This document shows positions 1 through 7,742 of a DNA stretch of 49,395 nucleotides, one piece after another. The notes under the pieces are model-generated. The model saw only the letters and a list, made by a program, of their open reading frames with translations, was not told where the DNA came from and ran no database searches. Location: positions 1 to 49,395 of the forward strand of contig CANKMT010000038.1 in NCBI GenBank assembly GCA_947482825.1, given 5' to 3'. The translations under genes were made by a program, and so were the position numbers. Each line of letters opens with the position of its first letter. The first letter of the stretch is position 1. The DNA is from Betaproteobacteria bacterium (GTDB taxonomy: Bacteria > Pseudomonadota > Gammaproteobacteria > Burkholderiales > SG8-39).

Positions 1-195
1 GATCTTGATGAGTCGGTGCAACATATCCACGCCGACTATCCAGACTTTCCCCGCCAGCTCATCGAATCCCGCCTGATTTCATGGCTTGAGATGGACTATG
101 CTTCCGAGTGCTACTCACCGGAGCAATTAGACCAGTTGGACCGGCTGACTGAGCGTTGGATTGACGACCAATACCCCCAGTCCGGGGCGCGGTAA
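1..195 (+). CDS. 3' end of a hypothetical protein (partial)
   Basis: An open frame enters from the left edge and ends at TAA, giving the last 64 residues of a protein. The fragment is acidic and rich in D, E, Y and W (for example WLEMDYASECYSPEQLDQLD), with no recognised motif. It is convergent with the cysNC gene, separated by 60 bp with no clear terminator. The base composition is visibly lower in GC than the genes that follow, which could mean a different origin, but the piece is short. I do not recognise the family. Confidence 0.6.
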   Translation, partial: DLDESVQHIHADYPDFPRQLIESRLISWLEMDYASECYSPEQLDQLDRLTERWIDDQYPQSGAR

Positions 196-255
196 TATCG
201 GGGGAGAACTCGGTACTCTTGAGAAGAAAAGTAAAGATCGTGCAAAGTTACTTGA

Positions 256-2097
256 CTATCTGCCGATTATTTTTTCGGAAACAAGGAATTCCAGCAGCGT
301 CTCGGCGGCGGCCCCCGGCGGCCCTGCACCGCCGTCCAGCCGCACTTCCGCGGCTTCCGGAACCTCGTACGGCGAATCGATGCCGGTGAAATTTGCGAGC
401 TCGCCGCGGCGCGCCTTCCTGTAAAGCCCCTTCGGGTCGCGCCTTTCTGCTTCGGCCAACGGCGTATCCACGAACACCTCGACGAAGCGAACGCCTCCCC
501 CCTCGACCAGCTCGCGCGCCATGCGCCGCTCCAGGCGGTAAGGGGAAATCAGCGACACGAGGACGATCAGCCCGGCGTCGGCCATGAGCTTTGCGACCTC
601 CGCGACCCGGCGGACGTTTTCCACCCGGTCCGCCGCGGTGAAGCCGAGGTCGCGGCTCAGGCCATGCCTGACGTTGTCCCCGTCGAGGAGGTAGGTGTGC
701 TTTCCCTGCGCGTAGAGGGCGCGGTCCACGAGGTTGGCGATCGTGGACTTGCCCGCGCCGGACAGCCCGGTGAGCCAGATGACCGCGGGCGCCTGGCCCT
801 TTTGGCGTGCGCGGGCGGCATGGTCGACGTCGACGTGCTGTAGGTGGATGTTGTGCGCTCGGCGCAGCGCGAAATGCAGGAGCCCCGCGCCGACGGTGTC
901 GTTTGTCAGGCGGTCGATGAGGATGAACCCGCCGGTCGCGCGATTGGCTGCGTAAGAGTCGAAAGCGAGCGCCCGGTCGAGCGAGAGGTTGCACACGCCG
1001 ATCTCGTTTGCCGCAAGGCTTTTTGCCGCCAGGTGCTCGAACGTATCGGTGTCGACGCGGAATTTCGGCGCGCCCGGAACCGCGGTAACGGTAGCGGTGC
1101 CAAGCTTCATGAGGTAGCCGCGCCCCCCGAGCATGGGCTCGTCGCCCATCCAGACGACCGTGGCTTCGAACTGGTCCGCCACCTCGGGCCCGTCGGCCAA
1201 TCCCGCGATCAGGTCTCCCCTCGATACGTCGATATTGTCCGCCAGCGTCAGGGTTACGGACTGGCCCGCGACGGCCTCGGGCAGGTCTGCGTCACGGGTA
1301 ACAATGCGTTCCACGGTGGTCTCGCGCCCAGCCGGATAGACGCGTACCCGGTCACCGGCGCAAACGCGGCCTGACGCTACGCTGCCCGCGTAGCCACGGA
1401 ATTCGGAATTCGGCCGGTTTACCCACTGAACCGGGTAGCGGAAGGGGAGTTCTTCCGAGCGCTGGGCGGTACTGGCCGCTTCGAGGGCTGCAAGCACGGT
1501 CGGGCCCGCGTACCAAGGCATCCGGTCGCCGGCCGCCACCAGGTTGTCTCCGGTCAGCGCCGAAACCGGTATGACCGCCGCCTGCGCCACGTTTACACGC
1601 GCGGCAAACGCCAGCGCATCCTTTTCTATTTTCCGGAAAGTCTCCTCGGAGTATCCGGCGAGATCCATCTTGTTGACTGCAAGCACCACCTGCCTGACGC
1701 CCATAAGCGCGGCGAGGTAGAAATGCCGCCGCGTCTGTACGAGCAGCCCGCTGCGCGCATCCACCAGAATGACCGCCAAGTCCGCGGTCGACGCACCGGT
1801 CACCATGTTGCGCGTGTATTGCTCGTGACCCGGCGTGTCGGCGATGAGGTAACGGCGCCGAGGCGTCGACAGGTAGCGATAGGCAACGTCGATCGTGATG
1901 CCTTGCTCGCGCTCCGCGGCCAGGCCATCGGCGAGCAGCGCGAAATCTAGGTTCGCCCCTTGCGTGCCATACCGGCCGGAGTCGGTGGCGAGCGCGGCGA
2001 GCTGGTCGTCCAGGATCCCGTCGGTCTCGTAGAGCAGGCGCCCAAGGAGGGTGCTCTTGCCGTCGTCCACGCCGCCGCAGATGACCACCCGCAACAA
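256..2097 (-). CDS. cysNC: CysN/CysC fusion: sulfate adenylyltransferase subunit 1 / adenylylsulfate kinase
   Basis: Bifunctional sulfate-activation enzyme. The N-terminal half is the GTPase subunit of ATP sulfurylase, which drives APS formation by CysD. The C-terminal half is APS kinase, making PAPS. GTPase motifs (numbered from the TTG start): P-loop GGVDDGKS 8-15, switch I REQGITID 63-70, DTPGH 87-91, NKMD 142-145. EF-Tu-like beta-barrel domains follow to about 425. APS kinase begins near 438 with P-loop GLSGAGKS 444-451 and DGDNVRHGL 472-480. Both halves look complete. It follows cysD with overlap. The TTG start at 2097 leaves only seven residues before the P-loop strand. An in-frame CTG at 2115 overlaps the cysD stop as CTGA and has an ideal Shine-Dalgarno sequence, so the true start may be there, adding SADGE-type residues typical of the family N-terminus. 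Confidence 0.95.
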   Translation of the reverse strand: MLRVVICGGVDDGKSTLLGRLLYETDGILDDQLAALATDSGRYGTQGANLDFALLADGLAAEREQGITIDVAYRYLSTPRRRYLIADTPGHEQYTRNMVTGASTADLAVILVDARSGLLVQTRRHFYLAALMGVRQVVLAVNKMDLAGYSEETFRKIEKDALAFAARVNVAQAAVIPVSALTGDNLVAAGDRMPWYAGPTVLAALEAASTAQRSEELPFRYPVQWVNRPNSEFRGYAGSVASGRVCAGDRVRVYPAGRETTVERIVTRDADLPEAVAGQSVTLTLADNIDVSRGDLIAGLADGPEVADQFEATVVWMGDEPMLGGRGYLMKLGTATVTAVPGAPKFRVDTDTFEHLAAKSLAANEIGVCNLSLDRALAFDSYAANRATGGFILIDRLTNDTVGAGLLHFALRRAHNIHLQHVDVDHAARARQKGQAPAVIWLTGLSGAGKSTIANLVDRALYAQGKHTYLLDGDNVRHGLSRDLGFTAADRVENVRRVAEVAKLMADAGLIVLVSLISPYRLERRMARELVEGGGVRFVEVFVDTPLAEAERRDPKGLYRKARRGELANFTGIDSPYEVPEAAEVRLDGGAGPPGAAAETLLEFLVSEKIIGR

Positions 2098-2111
2098 TTC
2101 GCCGTCCGCGC

Positions 2112-3011
2112 TCAGAAGTAACCCTCCTGCTTTTTCTTTTCCATGGACGCCGCGCCATCGTGGTCGATGACCCGGCCTTGACGCTCGGAGACCCTCGCCG
2201 CGCGAACCTCGTTCACGATATCGGCCACCGTCCGCGCGTCGCTCTCGACCGCACCCGTCAATGGATAGCAGCCCAATGTACGAAAGCGCACCGTTCGCAG
2301 CTCTGGCGCCTCCCCGGCCGCCAGCGGCATGCGCTCGTCATCGACCATGATCAGCGCGCCGTCACGCTCGACGATCGGGCGCGGCTTGGCAAAATACAGC
2401 GGCACCACCGGAATGCGCTCGAGCTCGATATAGCGCCAGACGTCGAGCTCCGTCCAGTCCGAGAGGGGGAACACGCGCAGGCTTTCGCCCTTGTTCTTGC
2501 GCACGTTGTACAGGCGCCAAAGCTCCGGCCGCTGCCGCTTGGGATCCCAGCGATGCATCGCGGAGCGAAACGAAAAAATGCGCTCCTTGGCCCGGGACTT
2601 TTCCTCGTCGCGGCGCGCGCCGCCAAAAGCGACGTCGAAGCCGTACTGGTCCAGCGCCTGTTTCAGACCCTGCGTCTTCATTATGTCGGTGTGGACCGCT
2701 GACCCGTGCGTGAACGGGTTGATGCCTTTCGCCAGCCCCTCCGCGTTTGTGTGAACGCGCAGGTCCAGCCCTTGCTCGCGCGCGGTCTGGTCGCGGAACG
2801 CGTACATCTCGCGGAATTTCCAGGTGGTATCGACGTGCAGCAGGGGAAAAGGCAATTTGCCGGGGAAGAACGCTTTTTGTGCCAGGTGCAGCAGCACGGC
2901 ACTGTCCTTGCCGACGGAGTAAAGCATCACCGGGTTTGCAGCCTCCGCGACCGCTTCGCGCAGTATGTGGATGGCCTCGGCTTCAAGCCGCTGGAGGATG
3001 CCAAGTGTCAC
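2112..3011 (-). CDS. cysD: Sulfate adenylyltransferase subunit 2 (CysD)
   Basis: Catalytic subunit of ATP sulfurylase, forming APS and pyrophosphate from ATP and sulfate in the assimilatory pathway, in the cytoplasm with CysN. The 299-residue length is normal. The PP-loop SVGKDS is at 32-37, and the family segments [15 protein letters not shown] and [15 protein letters not shown] are present; the C-terminus reads [11 protein letters not shown] as in many CysD proteins. Start is ATG at 3011. It is the first gene of a two-gene minus-strand operon with cysNC. No cysH, cysI or cysG lies in the window, so the rest of the pathway is elsewhere. The 113-bp gap to the divergent MFS gene should hold both promoters. 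Confidence 0.97.
   Translation of the reverse strand: MTLGILQRLEAEAIHILREAVAEAANPVMLYSVGKDSAVLLHLAQKAFFPGKLPFPLLHVDTTWKFREMYAFRDQTAREQGLDLRVHTNAEGLAKGINPFTHGSAVHTDIMKTQGLKQALDQYGFDVAFGGARRDEEKSRAKERIFSFRSAMHRWDPKRQRPELWRLYNVRKNKGESLRVFPLSDWTELDVWRYIELERIPVVPLYFAKPRPIVERDGALIMVDDERMPLAAGEAPELRTVRFRTLGCYPLTGAVESDARTVADIVNEVRAARVSERQGRVIDHDGAASMEKKKQEGYF
2113..2128 (-). promoter_or_regulatory. Shine-Dalgarno and candidate CTG start coupling cysD to cysNC
   Basis: On the minus strand AGGAGGG (2122-2128) sits inside the last cysD codons, six bases before a CTG (2113-2115) whose last two bases are the first two of the cysD TGA stop. The next usual start codon, TTG at 2097, lies 24 bases from the Shine-Dalgarno sequence. 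This favours CTG initiation with stop-start coupling, by analogy with ATGA overlaps elsewhere in this window. CTG starts are rare, so this is a sequence-based proposal. Confidence 0.45.
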
Positions 3012-3064
3012 GGGTCACTCTTGGGTCGATCGCGCAACCTGCAACGGCATGCTCGATTTATGTG

Positions 3065-3092
3065 TTTAACGAATCCAATCCTATCGTATTCT
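3065..3092 (+). promoter_or_regulatory. Candidate sigma-70 promoter for the MFS gene
   Basis: TTTAAC (3065-3070), a 16-bp spacer, and TATTCT (3087-3092) lie in a locally AT-rich stretch 33 bp upstream of the preferred MFS start. The match to consensus is moderate. Confidence 0.4.
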
Positions 3093-3124
3093 AAGCGCCC
3101 CATATGCTCACGCGGAGCGAATCC

Positions 3125-4738
3125 ATGGCGCACCCTCCCAGGCTCGGCGGCGTAACGTTTCACCATGCGGGCGCATTCTGGTTTGGGGCCCTCGCCGTCA
3201 CGGCAGGAGTGATCGCCCACCTGCCCATGTACCTGATGGGCAAGGAGAGTGGTTATCGCCTCGTGGGCATGCCGATGGACCTGCCGATGATGATCGGGAT
3301 GGCGGCGATCGTGGTCGGCCTTCTCGCCAGCCTGTACGGGCTCTATCCGGGGGCGGCCGCGACGCCCCCCGGCGGCGCACCCAAGGTTCGCGTGAGCGCG
3401 ATGGACGACGCGCCGATCACGCTTGCGCACGTGGGCCTGCTGCTGACCATGGCGGTCGCGGTCATGATCGACATCATGAAGCCGACGGCGCTCGCATTCG
3501 TGATGCCGGGCATGGCGCTCGAGTACGACCTGAAGTCGCCCCTCAATCCTGGCGGAACCATCCCCGTCGCGTACGTTTCGTTGTCGGGCATCGTCGGAAC
3601 CGTGCTGGGCTCGTTTGTGTGGGGCTGGCTGGGAGACAGGATCGGGCGGCGCGCGTCCATTCTGTATGCGGGGATTGGGTTTATCGGCACGTCGATCTGC
3701 GGCGCCATGCCCGGGTTCTACTGGAACCTGGTGATGTGCTTCATGATGGGCCTCGCGGTCGGTGGCATGCTGCCGATTTGTTACGCGCTTCTGGCCGAGG
3801 TGATCCCTGCCCGCCACCGAGGCTGGCTGATGATCCTGATCGGGGCCGACATCGCAGGCGCCTATCTGCTGACCAGCTGGCTCGCGGCCGAGCTGGTGCC
3901 CACCTACAGCTGGCGCATCCTGTGGCTGATCGGCCTGCCCACGGGGGTGATCTTCATCCTGCTCAATCGCTGGATCCCGGAGTCGCCACGTTTCCTGCTT
4001 GCCAATGGACGCGACGCCGAGGCACACGCGGTCATGGAGCGCTACGGCGCCGTAATCGTTCCGCAGGCCGAATCCGGGATGGAAATCGAAGCGGCAGTGA
4101 AGAGTCACTGGGCAGAACTTTTCGGCCCCCGGTGCATGCGTGGCTCGCTGGTGGTGGGGTGCCTTGCGCTTGGCTCAGGCCTCGTACTTTTTGGATTCAA
4201 CCTGTGGATTCCGACCAACCTTCGCAAGCTCGGATTCGCGGAGGCCGACGCAATCCTGCGCAACGCGGCGCTGATGGGGTTTCCGCTGACTTTCGCGGTG
4301 GCCTGGTTATACGGTTTCTGGAGCAGCAAGAAAACAATCATTCTCCTTTCGTCCCTCACGGCGGCCGCCCTGTTCGGCTTCGTCATTGCGGGCGATGCGA
4401 TCGTGGCAAACCGGACGCTGCTCTATGCGCTGCTGATCGTACCGATCTGGGGAATCAGTTCGATCGTTGCAGTACTCTCGGTCTACAGTTCCGAGATCTA
4501 CCCCACCCGGATCCGTGCCCGCGGTGCGGGGTTTGCGGCGGGCGCGAGCAAGTTTGGCGGGGTTGCGATCATCGCGCTGGTCATTGCAGGCCTCGCTACG
4601 CCATCGATCGCCGGTGTAGCTCTCGTTGGCGCGATTCCGATGGCGCTTGCTGCGCTGCTGACCGCGATGTTCGGCGTCGAGACGCGCAACCGGACGCTCG
4701 AGGAAATTGCCGCCGAGGAGTTGGCTCGCGCGGGCTGA
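3125..4738 (+). CDS. MFS transporter with two additional N-terminal membrane helices
   Basis: Inner-membrane secondary transporter of the major facilitator superfamily. The canonical fold begins near residue 100, with the loop 2-3 signature GDRIGRRASILYAG, an RHRGW motif before helix 6, PESPRFLLANGR after helix 6, and RTLEEIA near the end, a sugar-porter/aromatic-acid type pattern. Before it are two extra hydrophobic segments, around 15-38 (AFWFGALAVTAGVIAHLP) and 50-75 (PMMIGMAAIVVGLLASLYG), so 14 helices are predicted instead of 12. I chose ATG 3125 (537 residues) because GGAG lies seven bases upstream; ATG 3104 in frame has no Shine-Dalgarno sequence. It is divergent from cysD and upstream of a ferritin-like gene. 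Substrate unknown; sulfate or sulfonate is tempting from the neighbour but unsupported. Confidence 0.88.
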   Translation: MAHPPRLGGVTFHHAGAFWFGALAVTAGVIAHLPMYLMGKESGYRLVGMPMDLPMMIGMAAIVVGLLASLYGLYPGAAATPPGGAPKVRVSAMDDAPITLAHVGLLLTMAVAVMIDIMKPTALAFVMPGMALEYDLKSPLNPGGTIPVAYVSLSGIVGTVLGSFVWGWLGDRIGRRASILYAGIGFIGTSICGAMPGFYWNLVMCFMMGLAVGGMLPICYALLAEVIPARHRGWLMILIGADIAGAYLLTSWLAAELVPTYSWRILWLIGLPTGVIFILLNRWIPESPRFLLANGRDAEAHAVMERYGAVIVPQAESGMEIEAAVKSHWAELFGPRCMRGSLVVGCLALGSGLVLFGFNLWIPTNLRKLGFAEADAILRNAALMGFPLTFAVAWLYGFWSSKKTIILLSSLTAAALFGFVIAGDAIVANRTLLYALLIVPIWGISSIVAVLSVYSSEIYPTRIRARGAGFAAGASKFGGVAIIALVIAGLATPSIAGVALVGAIPMALAALLTAMFGVETRNRTLEEIAAEELARAG

Positions 4739-4796
4739 TCCAAGAGGGCAGATGGCGCTAGAATCGGCGACCGAATCCAATGACGCGGAGTCGGCC

Positions 4797-5723
4797 ATGC
4801 AACCCTCGATGCTCGAAGAGATCGTCCAAAACCCGAATCCCTACCCGATCGTGGCCGAAATGGAACTGCCCGAAGTCTGGCAGCTCTGCCAGCAGGCGCG
4901 CGACCTCGCGTGGGACCCGGCGAAGATCGACTACTCGGACCTCGCCCGCGCAAACCTGCCCGACGAAGTGCGGCGGGCCGGCGCGGAATGGTGGAGCCTG
5001 CGCGCGTGGATGGAGCATGGCGCGACGCCCTACGGTGCGGAGCGTTACCGCGACGCGGTGGCCTCGCACCAGCCGTTCGAGGTCAAGCAGCAGATCGTCA
5101 ATTTCATCGCCGAGGAACTGCGCCATCACGAGGCGTCTTTCCGCGTCGCGCGGGCCATCGGCGGCAGCGTGGCCGATTACGAAGCCACGCCACGCGCCGA
5201 CTACTTCCAGACCATCATCCCGAAATTCCACGACGAGAAGGACGAGAAGGCGATGTCCTTTTTCGGCGGCCTCGCGGTCAATACACTGTTCGAGCAGCTT
5301 TCGGGCGAGCTCCTCCAGGCCCGCTACGAGAACGCGCGCTTCGAGTCGATCCGCGAAGCCTGCAAACTGATCCTGCGCGACGAGGCCCGGCATATCCAGT
5401 TCGGCCGCATCGTCATGCGGCGCTTCTTCCCGGCGCTCTCCACCGAGGAGAAGGCCCTGCTCGGCGCGAAAGTGTCGAAGAAGCTGCGCGGCTCGCTGCT
5501 CAACGGCGTATACGCGGTCGTGAACCTCCCCGAGGACGAAAGGAAACGCTCGTCGCGCAATCGGGCGCTGGCGGCCGAGTACGGCCTTGGGGCAACGCAC
5601 CCGGACGAGGAGATGGGCATCATCAAGACCGCGTTGGACAAGATCCGCGAAGACGTGGCGCCGTGGAACGTGCCGATCCCGGCGATTCCCGAAGTCGATG
5701 GCCTCCAGAAGGCCGCCGCTTGA
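4797..5723 (+). CDS. Ferritin-like di-iron carboxylate protein
   Basis: Protein of 308 residues from ATG 4797, which has GGAG eight bases upstream; ATG 4752 is an in-frame alternative. It contains two helix motifs of the ferritin/ribonucleotide-reductase R2 superfamily: EELRHHE at 106-112 (E107, H110) and DEARH at 195-199 (E196, H199). Further acidic residues in the helix between them (FEQLSGE, E166) could complete a di-iron site. The spacing of the ExxH pairs suits a four-helix bundle of oxidase/oxygenase type. No signal peptide or membrane segment is visible, so it is probably cytoplasmic. The gene starts 58 bp after the MFS gene on the same strand, so co-transcription is likely. The reaction is unknown. 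It is not an R2 subunit: nrdB is elsewhere in the window and no radical tyrosine context is seen. Confidence 0.75.
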   Translation: MQPSMLEEIVQNPNPYPIVAEMELPEVWQLCQQARDLAWDPAKIDYSDLARANLPDEVRRAGAEWWSLRAWMEHGATPYGAERYRDAVASHQPFEVKQQIVNFIAEELRHHEASFRVARAIGGSVADYEATPRADYFQTIIPKFHDEKDEKAMSFFGGLAVNTLFEQLSGELLQARYENARFESIREACKLILRDEARHIQFGRIVMRRFFPALSTEEKALLGAKVSKKLRGSLLNGVYAVVNLPEDERKRSSRNRALAAEYGLGATHPDEEMGIIKTALDKIREDVAPWNVPIPAIPEVDGLQKAAA

Positions 5724-6185
5724 AACGCACGGTCGCAAAGGCGGTTGCGGCGCTCTGTGCCGTTGCGCTTCTTGCGCCCGCGAGTTCGGCACTCGCGCAG
5801 GCCTGGCCGGCGAAACCGGTGCGCCTCATCGTCCCCTACCCGCCCGGCGGCTCTGCGGACATCCTTGCGCGCGGTCGCCGTCACCGGACGCGAAAGATCG
5901 GCTGCGCTTCCGGGCGTGCCGACCGTGGCCGAGTCCGGCGTGCCTGGCTACGAGGTGAGCGCATGGTTCGGCTTCTTCGCGCCGGCGGGCACCCCTGCCG
6001 CGGTCGTGAACGCACTGAACGCCGAAACGGTGAAGGCGATGCGGTTGCCCGAGCTTCGCGAGCGCCTCGGCAGCCAGGGCGCCGACCCGGTCACCAGCAC
6101 TCCCGAACAGTTCGCCTCCTACGTGAAGGACGAACTGGCCAAGTGGACGCGCGTGGTGAAGGCCTCGGGCATGAAGGCGGATTGA
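5720..6185 (+). pseudogene. Bug/TctC-type periplasmic binding protein, internally deleted and frameshifted
   Basis: The 5' part starts at TTG 5720, overlapping the upstream stop. It encodes a signal peptide (hydrophobic core, cut near ALAQA) and the classic Bug N-terminus WPAKPVRLIVPYPPGGSADI. After about 49 residues the frame changes, and the continuing family sequence is the C-terminal third: AVAVTGRERSAALPGVPTVAE through KWTRVVKASGMKAD and a stop at 6183-6185. Roughly 170 central residues, which hold most of the ligand-binding fold, are missing. The joint lies in TTGCGCGCG (5865-5873), which fits both the ILAR and the LRAV ends, suggesting deletion between short direct repeats. The product cannot bind a ligand. 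Intact homologues are about 320 residues and feed tripartite tricarboxylate transporters. Confidence 0.85.
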
Positions 6186-6193
6186 ATGGGATT

Positions 6194-6309
6194 GATTAAA
6201 TGGGGCCAGGCTCAATTACCCGCACAGGTGCCCGACTTTCTGCAGCCGCACTGGGTAATTGAGCCTGGCCCCATTTAATCTCGGTAATTGAGCCTGGCCC
6301 CATTTAATC
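6194..6309. repeat. Inverted plus tandem direct repeat element (REP-like)
   Basis: A 27-bp unit occurs three times. The copy at 6194-6220 is in inverse orientation to two identical direct copies at 6254-6280 and 6283-6309, which are separated by only 2 bp. The first and second copies, extended to 28 bp (6194-6221 and 6253-6280), form a perfect palindrome around a 31-bp centre. Each unit contains GAGCCTGGCCCCATTT. The element begins 8 bp after the stop of the deleted Bug gene and its last copy runs into the reading frame of the Ada-like gene. The form resembles REP/BIME elements mobilised in trans by IS200-like REP-associated transposases, but no such gene is in the window. Confidence 0.85.
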
Positions 6310-6911
6310 CGAGGAAGCCCGCTTTCGCGGTCCGCGCCTTCGACGATGGGCCGCTCAGGGCGAGGCCGCCGGAAGAAATCCGCTACGGGACCGGCAAATG
6401 CGCGCTCGGGCCGGTCCTGGTGGCCTCGAGCGAGGAGGGCATCGTGACGATCATGATCAGGGGCGAGGCGGCCTCGTTGGTGCCCGAGTTACGGCAACGA
6501 TTCCCGAAGGCAAACCTGATCCGCGATGAGAAGGCCTGCCGGGTGGCCGTCGCGAAAGTCATCGCGTATGTCGCCCTCCCGGCCGGTCGGTTCAAACTTG
6601 CACTCGACATTCGCGGCACCGAATTCCAGCAGCGAGTCTGGCAGGAAGTGCGCAAGATCCCGTTCGGCAAGACTTCGACGTATTCGAAAATTGCCGAAGC
6701 GATCGGCGCGCCAAAGGCGATGCGCGCGGTTGCCAGTTCCTGCTCGCGGAACTGGTTCTCTTTCGCAGTACCCTGTCACCGGGTCCTGCACAGCCAAAAC
6801 GCGGACCTCGCGCACCGCGACCGGCAAGGCAGCATCCAATACAAGTGGGCGGCTTACGAGGCCAGACTGCTCGCCAAGCGTGGGCGGCCCGATCCTACGC
6901 CGGCCGGTTAA
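6288..6911 (+). CDS. Ada/OGT-type methylated-DNA-cysteine methyltransferase domain protein, possibly 5'-truncated
   Basis: The frame encodes the methyltransferase half of an Ada-like protein: an N-terminal ribonuclease-like lobe (IRYGTGKCALGPVLVAS), then the DNA-binding lobe with FQQRVWQEVRKIPFGKTSTY, and the active-site motif VPCHRV with its acceptor cysteine. It would remove alkyl groups from O6-alkylguanine by transfer to cysteine. The N-terminal Ada zinc domain and AraC-like region found upstream in Ada proteins are absent. The only start upstream of the domain is TTG 6288, inside the last copy of the repeat element and without a convincing Shine-Dalgarno sequence, so the first eight residues are repeat-derived. 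The segment after PCHRV (SQNADLAHRDRQG) also differs from the usual form. Either a repeat insertion cut a longer ada gene, or this short gene is expressed from within the repeat. Confidence 0.65.
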   Translation: MSLAPFNPRKPAFAVRAFDDGPLRARPPEEIRYGTGKCALGPVLVASSEEGIVTIMIRGEAASLVPELRQRFPKANLIRDEKACRVAVAKVIAYVALPAGRFKLALDIRGTEFQQRVWQEVRKIPFGKTSTYSKIAEAIGAPKAMRAVASSCSRNWFSFAVPCHRVLHSQNADLAHRDRQGSIQYKWAAYEARLLAKRGRPDPTPAG

Positions 6912-6994
6912 ATACTGCCAAATTCTAGCGGACCCCCGCGTCTGTATTGACTCTCCAGCCGAAATGCTGCCATCTGCGTCCGCCGCCCCTGGCC

Positions 6995-7435
6995 CTAGAC
7001 CTTCGGAACGAAGCGCATCCCCACCGCGAGCCGGTTCCATGCATTGATGGTCGCGATCGCAAGCGAAAGCTTGGCGATCTCTTCCTCGCTGAACTGGGCG
7101 CGCACCTCCTCAAAAACCTCGTCTGGCGCATGCCCTTCGGTCAGCAGCGTAAGGGCCTCGGTCCATGCAAGCGCGGCGCGCTCTCGCGCGTCATAGCACG
7201 GCGCTTCCCGCCACGCGGCGAGCAAGTGGAGGCGGTCTTCGGTCTCGCCGAGCTTCCTCGCGTCGCGCGTGTGCATGTGGATGCAGAACGCGCACCCGTT
7301 GATCTGCGAAGCCCGCGTCTTCACGAGTTCGAGCAGCTTGTGGTCCAGGCCGCACTCGTTCGTATAGGCCGACAGCGTGCGCATGGCCTGGTAGGCCTCG
7401 GGGGAGGCCTTGTACATTTCCAGTCTCGGTTTCAT
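6995..7435 (-). CDS. Carboxymuconolactone decarboxylase / AhpD-like family protein
   Basis: A 146-residue cytoplasmic protein of the CMD/alkylhydroperoxidase D-like superfamily. The redox motif is CAFCIHMH, with two cysteines separated by two residues and a histidine three positions after the second, as in AhpD-like peroxidase-associated proteins. The sequence ETEDRLHLLAAWREAP after it and the C-terminal INAWNRLAVGMRF are typical of the YurZ/AhpD-like subgroup. It probably acts in peroxide or thiol redox handling, but no substrate can be assigned. It lies 12 bp after the DUF427 gene on the same strand and is likely co-transcribed. It converges with the Ada-like gene across 83 bp with no clear terminator. 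Confidence 0.85.
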   Translation of the reverse strand: MKPRLEMYKASPEAYQAMRTLSAYTNECGLDHKLLELVKTRASQINGCAFCIHMHTRDARKLGETEDRLHLLAAWREAPCYDARERAALAWTEALTLLTEGHAPDEVFEEVRAQFSEEEIAKLSLAIATINAWNRLAVGMRFVPKV

Positions 7436-7447
7436 CGCCCCGCGCCC

Positions 7448-7732
7448 CTATTGCTCGATCTTCACGCCCCGCCAGAACGCGACGTGATCCTTGATGTGCT
7501 TCGCTTCGGGCTTGGGGTCGGGGTAGAACCATGCCGCGTCCTTGTTGACCTTGCCATCGACCACCACGTCGAAGTAACTGGCGATGCCCTTCCAGTGGCA
7601 GCTGGTCTGGGTGTCGCTCGGGCCCATGTGCTCCTTGCGGATTGCGCCGGGCGGAAAGTACGTATTGCCTTCGACGATCTCGACCTGCTCGGACTCGGCG
7701 ATGACCTTGTCGTTCCAGAGTGCTTTTGGCAA
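7448..7732 (-). CDS. DUF427 family protein
   Basis: Small protein of 94 residues from the TTG at 7732. That start gives the normal family N-terminus (MPKALWNDKVIAES) and has AAGGAGG five bases upstream; a longer ATG frame from 7762 would overlap the esterase gene and lacks such a site. Family signatures are visible: EGNTYFPP, TSCHWKGIASYF and WFYPDPKPEA. DUF427 proteins form a small compact fold of unknown function, widespread in soil bacteria. The ribosome-binding site lies right after the esterase stop, so the gene is probably translated from the esterase transcript. Function unknown. Confidence 0.88.
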   Translation of the reverse strand: MPKALWNDKVIAESEQVEIVEGNTYFPPGAIRKEHMGPSDTQTSCHWKGIASYFDVVVDGKVNKDAAWFYPDPKPEAKHIKDHVAFWRGVKIEQ

Positions 7733-7742
7733 AGGAGCCTCC

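Noticed and set aside
6194..6309. Inverted repeat as the ends of an insertion sequence
   Set aside because: The 31-bp centre cannot encode a transposase and no target duplication is visible; a REP-like element fits better.
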